From NCBI RefSeq assembly GCF_900141885.1, contig NZ_FQYY01000001.1, positions 1-64,000 of the forward strand: 64,000 nucleotides of DNA. The letters are read 5' to 3'. The DNA is from Mesonia phycicola. Lineage in GTDB: Bacteria > Bacteroidota > Bacteroidia > Flavobacteriales > Flavobacteriaceae. Positions 60,312-64,000 of this stretch are shown here, one piece after another (the stretch's first letter is position 1; each line of letters opens with the position of its first letter). Position numbers and translations under genes: made by a program. The notes below the pieces were generated by a model. That model was given only the letters and a program-made list of their open reading frames with translations. It made no database searches and was not told where the DNA came from.

Positions 60312-63110
60312 TTAGTAAGTCTGTAAGTGAGCTGGGGTAGACATTTTACCTGCAGGTGGAGCAAATTGTGTAAGCTCAATACCTTTAACAGCTGCTGCAT
60401 ATTCTTCTTTATTAGGTGTTCTTCCTAAAATTGCAGAAAGTACAACTACTGGAGTTGAAGCTAACAAAGATTCTCCCTTTTTACGGTCTGCATCTGCTAC
60501 CACACGTCCTTGAAATAAACGAGTTGAAGTTGCCATTACCGTATCTCCCTTTTCTGCTTTTTCTTGGTTACCCATACAAAGGTTACAACCTGGACGCTCT
60601 AAATACAAGATATTTTCGTATTCGGTACGTGCTGAAGTTTTAGGTGCATTATCATCAAACTCAAAGCCTGAGTATTTTTGTAATATTTCCCAATCACCTT
60701 CAGCTTTTAATTCTTCAATAATATTATATGTTGGAGACGTTACAACAAGTGGAGCCTTAAACTCTACCTTACCGTGTAATTCTTCTAAATTTTTAAGCAT
60801 TTTTGCTACAATCTTAATATCTCCTTTATGTACCATACAAGATCCAACAAAACCTAAATCTATTTGTTTGTTTCCTCCATAAAAAGATAATTCTCTAATT
60901 GTATCGTGTGTGTAACGCTTAGAAACATCATCATTGTGCACATCTGGATCTGCAATCATTGGTTCATCAATAATATCTAGATCTACCTCAAATTCTGCAG
61001 CGTATTTTGCATTTTCATCTGGAGCAAGTGCTGGCTTCTCTCCTGATTTAATTTCGTTAATTCTTTGGTTAGCTTTATCTATAAGTCCTTGTAGTACTTG
61101 CTTTTCATTATCCATACCTTTATCTATCATGATTTGGATACGGCTTTTTGCAATTTCTAGAGACTCAATTAGAGTTTCATCTTGAGAAATACAGATAGAT
61201 GCTTTTGCTTTCATCTCTGCAGTCCAGTCTGTAAAAGTAAAAGCTTGATCTGCTAGTAATGTACCTATGTGTACTTCAATAATTCTTCCTTGGAAAACAT
61301 TTTCTCCATTGAATTTCTTCAGCATTTGTGCTTGTGTAGCGTGAACCACATCACGGAAATCCATATATTCTTTCATCTTCCCTTTAAAAGTCACTTTTAC
61401 TGACTCTGGGATAGGCATAGAAGCTTCTCCTGTTGCAAGTGCTAAAGCTACTGTACCAGAATCTGCACCAAAAGCAACCCCTTTAGACATTCTAGTGTGA
61501 GAATCTCCACCTATAATGATTGCCCAATCATCTATTGTAATATCATTAAGTACTTTATGAATTACATCTGTTAATGGAGGATATGCATTTTTAGGATCAC
61601 GCCCAGTAATTAATCCAAAGTCATTCATAAACTTCATTAACCTTGGCGTATTACGTTGTGCTTTTAAATCCCAAACAGAAGCTGTATGACAACCAGATTG
61701 GTAACCTGCATCTACAATTGGAGAGATAACCGTTGCAGCCATCATTTCTAACTCTTGAGAAGTCATTAATCCAGTAGTATCTTGAGAACCTACAATATTT
61801 ACATTTACACGTACGTATGAACCTGCGTGTAAAGTAGCTCCAGAGGTACCTACTGCATTTTTATTAAATATTTTTTCTACAGCTGTTAAACCTTGCCCTT
61901 TATGAGAAACCTCTTTAGATGGTGCGTATACTAATGGTATATCTATACCTAAAGTGTTTGCTGCAAAAGTTTGTAACTTTTTACCAAATACAACTGCATA
62001 AGAACCACCTGCTCTCATAAACTCCATTTTTTGTGGAGTAAGTGCAGAAGAGATATCTTTTACCTCTTTCCCTTCGCTGTCGTATAATTTTTTTGTTTTT
62101 GTATTGATGGTAAATACAGAACCTGTATCTACAGAGTATTCTTGTTTTAAAATAGGCTCTCCTTCTTCATTCAAAATTAGATTGCCATTATCATCTGTTT
62201 GCTTTACCCAGTTTTTAAGATCTATACCAATACCTCCTGTTACCCCTACTGTGGTTAAGAAAATAGGAGAAATACCGTTAGTTCCTGCTACTATAGGCGC
62301 CATATTGATAAATGGCACATAAGGGCTTGCTTGTTTCCCTATCCAAAGTGCTACGTTGTTTACTCCAGACATACGAGATGATCCTACACCCATTGTTCCT
62401 TTTTCTGCAAGTAACATTACACGTTTATCTGGATGCGCCTCTTTTATTGCAAGAAGTTCTTTTTGTTTTTCTTCATTAAACTCAAACATACACTTACCGT
62501 GTAATTCACGGTCAGATCTTGAGTGAGCCTCTTTTCCTGGAGATAATAAATCTGTAGAAATATCACCAACTCCAGCAACATAAGTAACTACTTTTATTTC
62601 TTCTTCTACCTCAGGTAGTTTTGTAAAAAACTCTGCCTGAGCATAACTTTCTAAAATTTCTTTAGCTATAGTGTTACCATTTTTATAGGCAGTACCTAAA
62701 CGCTCCATATCTGCTTCGTAAAGAAAAACTTGCGTTTTAAGTACAATAGCAGCTTCTTTTGCTATAGCTTCGTCTGCTTCTAGAGCCAAATCAAGTAGCA
62801 CCTTTGTAGATGGTCCCCCTTTCATGTGAGAAAGCTGCTCAAAAGCAAAAGCCGGTGTAATTTCTTCCACTTTGGCTTCTTCTAAGATAATCTCTTTTAA
62901 AAATTCAGCTTTTACCTGAGCGGCACTTGTGGTACCTGGTAAAATGTTATAAATAAAAAAATTGAGTGAATCTTCACGATGTGGATGATTTACGTCTTTG
63001 ATCTGCGCAATAATTTCTGCAGTTAAATTAGCTCCATCAATTGGTAATGGTTTTAAATCTTCTGCTTTGCGTTCTTCAATTTGCTTTAAATATGCGTTAT
63101 ATTCTGTCAT
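60312..63110 (-). CDS. acnB: Aconitate hydratase B
   Basis: 932 residues, longer than E. coli AcnB (865) but typical of Bacteroidota. N-terminal HEAT-like and swivel domains, then the aconitase core with 4Fe-4S ligands in GFVGSCMVHKGD and ERPGCNLCMGNQ. IIGGDSHTRMSKG and GSSRMSGVNN are active-site regions. It interconverts citrate and isocitrate in the TCA cycle and may also use 2-methylisocitrate. Single gene with its own terminator. Confidence 0.95.
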   Translation of the reverse strand: MTEYNAYLKQIEERKAEDLKPLPIDGANLTAEIIAQIKDVNHPHREDSLNFFIYNILPGTTSAAQVKAEFLKEIILEEAKVEEITPAFAFEQLSHMKGGPSTKVLLDLALEADEAIAKEAAIVLKTQVFLYEADMERLGTAYKNGNTIAKEILESYAQAEFFTKLPEVEEEIKVVTYVAGVGDISTDLLSPGKEAHSRSDRELHGKCMFEFNEEKQKELLAIKEAHPDKRVMLLAEKGTMGVGSSRMSGVNNVALWIGKQASPYVPFINMAPIVAGTNGISPIFLTTVGVTGGIGIDLKNWVKQTDDNGNLILNEEGEPILKQEYSVDTGSVFTINTKTKKLYDSEGKEVKDISSALTPQKMEFMRAGGSYAVVFGKKLQTFAANTLGIDIPLVYAPSKEVSHKGQGLTAVEKIFNKNAVGTSGATLHAGSYVRVNVNIVGSQDTTGLMTSQELEMMAATVISPIVDAGYQSGCHTASVWDLKAQRNTPRLMKFMNDFGLITGRDPKNAYPPLTDVIHKVLNDITIDDWAIIIGGDSHTRMSKGVAFGADSGTVALALATGEASMPIPESVKVTFKGKMKEYMDFRDVVHATQAQMLKKFNGENVFQGRIIEVHIGTLLADQAFTFTDWTAEMKAKASICISQDETLIESLEIAKSRIQIMIDKGMDNEKQVLQGLIDKANQRINEIKSGEKPALAPDENAKYAAEFEVDLDIIDEPMIADPDVHNDDVSKRYTHDTIRELSFYGGNKQIDLGFVGSCMVHKGDIKIVAKMLKNLEELHGKVEFKAPLVVTSPTYNIIEELKAEGDWEILQKYSGFEFDDNAPKTSARTEYENILYLERPGCNLCMGNQEKAEKGDTVMATSTRLFQGRVVADADRKKGESLLASTPVVVLSAILGRTPNKEEYAAAVKGIELTQFAPPAGKMSTPAHLQTY

Positions 63111-63544
63111 AGGATATCTTAGGTGAAAGAAAATAATTAAATTTTTTCAAATGTTGCGAATTTAAGCAATTATTTATCATAATCAAAAAGTATTTTAAAA
63201 GCTAAGCCACAACACTTAATTACATACATATCAATAATTTAAATTTATAAATTCTTCTTTTTATTCTATTTCATCAAAAAAAATTTACATCCATTTATTG
63301 CTTAAATAATTAAAACTATAGTTTAAAATATCTACCATTACCTTATATCGAGAGGAAATCTAAAGTAATATGGCTAAGTACTTATATTTAGTATTTTTAT
63401 ATTTCTATTATTCATGTTACATACTTCTATTACCTATTAAAATGTTGTAATTGTCTATATTTTACTTTCTTTTGCAGCCTGTTAATTTTCTGATATTAAG
63501 AAAAAAGAATTCTACACAATAATCTCATAATTTATAAATAACAT
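63111..63544. other. Divergent spacer between acnB and a phosphotransferase gene
   Basis: 434 bases, AT-rich. CAACATTTG on the minus strand (63148-63156) is a weak -7 candidate for acnB. TTTACTTTCTTTTGC near 63461-63475 is a weak + strand candidate for the phosphotransferase. No structured element recognised. Confidence 0.4.
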
Positions 63545-64000
63545 ATGAAGACCTTTTCTGCTATTACTTCTACTCTTTCTGAAAAAGAATTAGGTGATTT
63601 TGTGATTGAACAATACCAGCTTGATAAAAATTTTACTTGTTCTTTGTTTAGAACCGGCATGAATCACACTTACCTTATTACCTATCAAGATACTACATAC
63701 GTTTTAAGAGTGTATTGTTTTAATTGGAGAAGCAAGCAAGAAATTACGGAAGAGCTAGAACTTTTAACTCTATTACAGAAAAATAACTTGAGTATATCTT
63801 ATCCTCTTCCAGATAAAGACAACCAAGTAATACAAGAAATTAAGGCACCAGAAGGTGTTAGATATGCAGTACTTTTTTCGTTTGCTAAAGGAGAAAAAAT
63901 AAGATTTTTAAAAGAAGATACTTGTTTTGCTATTGGTTCTTTAATGTCTAAAATACATAACACTACTTTAAACAAATCTATTAACAGAATAACTTACAAC
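63545..64000 (+). CDS. Phosphotransferase (APH/homoserine-kinase-like), cut by the window edge
   Basis: The frame is open from ATG 63545 to the last base, at least 152 residues (MKTFSAITSTLSEKELGDFV start). It has the aminoglycoside phosphotransferase fold start: RTGMNHTYLITYQDTTYVLRVY (ATP-binding Lys/Arg strand region), then EELELLTLLQKNN, SYPLPDKDN and YAVLFSFAKGEKI. The catalytic HxD..N lies beyond the window. Likely a small-molecule kinase (homoserine or similar alcohol); true substrate unknown. Confidence 0.75.
   Translation, partial: MKTFSAITSTLSEKELGDFVIEQYQLDKNFTCSLFRTGMNHTYLITYQDTTYVLRVYCFNWRSKQEITEELELLTLLQKNNLSISYPLPDKDNQVIQEIKAPEGVRYAVLFSFAKGEKIRFLKEDTCFAIGSLMSKIHNTTLNKSINRITYN

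Noticed and set aside
60934-61185. Small + strand frames inside acnB
   Set aside because: Antisense shadows of a strongly coding gene, without start signals.

Overview
The window is a contiguous piece of a low-GC (roughly 30%) Bacteroidota chromosome, almost certainly Flavobacteriaceae. The evidence is TAnnTTTG promoter elements, many lipoproteins with an SC(S/D)DDD-type N-terminus, TonB-dependent receptors with an N-terminal carboxypeptidase-regulatory-like domain, and families typical of this group (DUF4374, MbnP/MbnH, YHYH, DUF2490, long AcnB). I cannot name a genus from sequence alone. No rRNA, tRNA or CRISPR array was recognised.

Bases 1-9110 are an accessory region and the most unusual part. 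At least ten short units lie head to tail, all on the + strand, each carrying one or two unrelated genes: acetyltransferase, PA3715-like lipoprotein, XRE-DUF4870, OstA-like, beta-barrel, Crp/Fnr plus carotenoid gene, sulfatase and unknown secreted proteins. They are separated by copies of a structured repeat of about 130 bases. The first 10-14 bases of each unit are complementary to the last bases of the same unit, not to its neighbour. A mismatch sits at a fixed place, position 11 from the edge, and is mostly A opposite C. Layout and end logic resemble an integron cassette array (attC-like sites, a CALIN), but no integrase is present in the window and the arms are longer and more variable than classical RYYYAAC/GTTRRRY. 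Two cassette genes carry one in-frame stop codon each.

Bases 9300-20500 hold a secreted repeat protein and a Crp/Fnr regulator whose likely palindromic operator (GCACCAWATGGTGC) occurs twice at identical spacing before two promoters. These drive an SDR and a GXWXG/DUF4334-SDR operon. An IS3 remnant, an AraC-SDR pair, a small membrane protein-ABC ATPase pair, a DUF2490 protein, another SDR and a ketopantoate reductase-like gene follow. An IS110-family element (20.5-21.6 kb) has a structured region just upstream of its transposase that could encode a bridge RNA.

Bases 21650-33000 contain a YHYH-YwqK-SCO1 operon, a flavodoxin-like reductase, an AraC-TonB receptor-DUF4374 iron-uptake type cluster, and an ECF sigma-YceI-OsmC-DoxX group. 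A 107-base nested hairpin element follows (32933-33039). Bases 33160-50000 carry an AsmA/DUF748-like protein, Dps, surface lipoproteins, OxyR divergent from an exported catalase with an ankyrin protein, a DUF1287 protein, a TonB receptor, a DJ-1/PfpI protein, an OmpR-type two-component system and a spondin-domain lipoprotein.

Bases 50100-64000 carry a LOV-like PAS protein lacking the photoactive cysteine, a thioesterase, a copper-type MbnH-MbnP-TonB receptor-YtkA-like cluster, an orphan protein with a ParB-like DGHHK motif, a VOC protein, two exported thioredoxin-fold proteins, aconitase B and the start of a phosphotransferase cut by the window edge.
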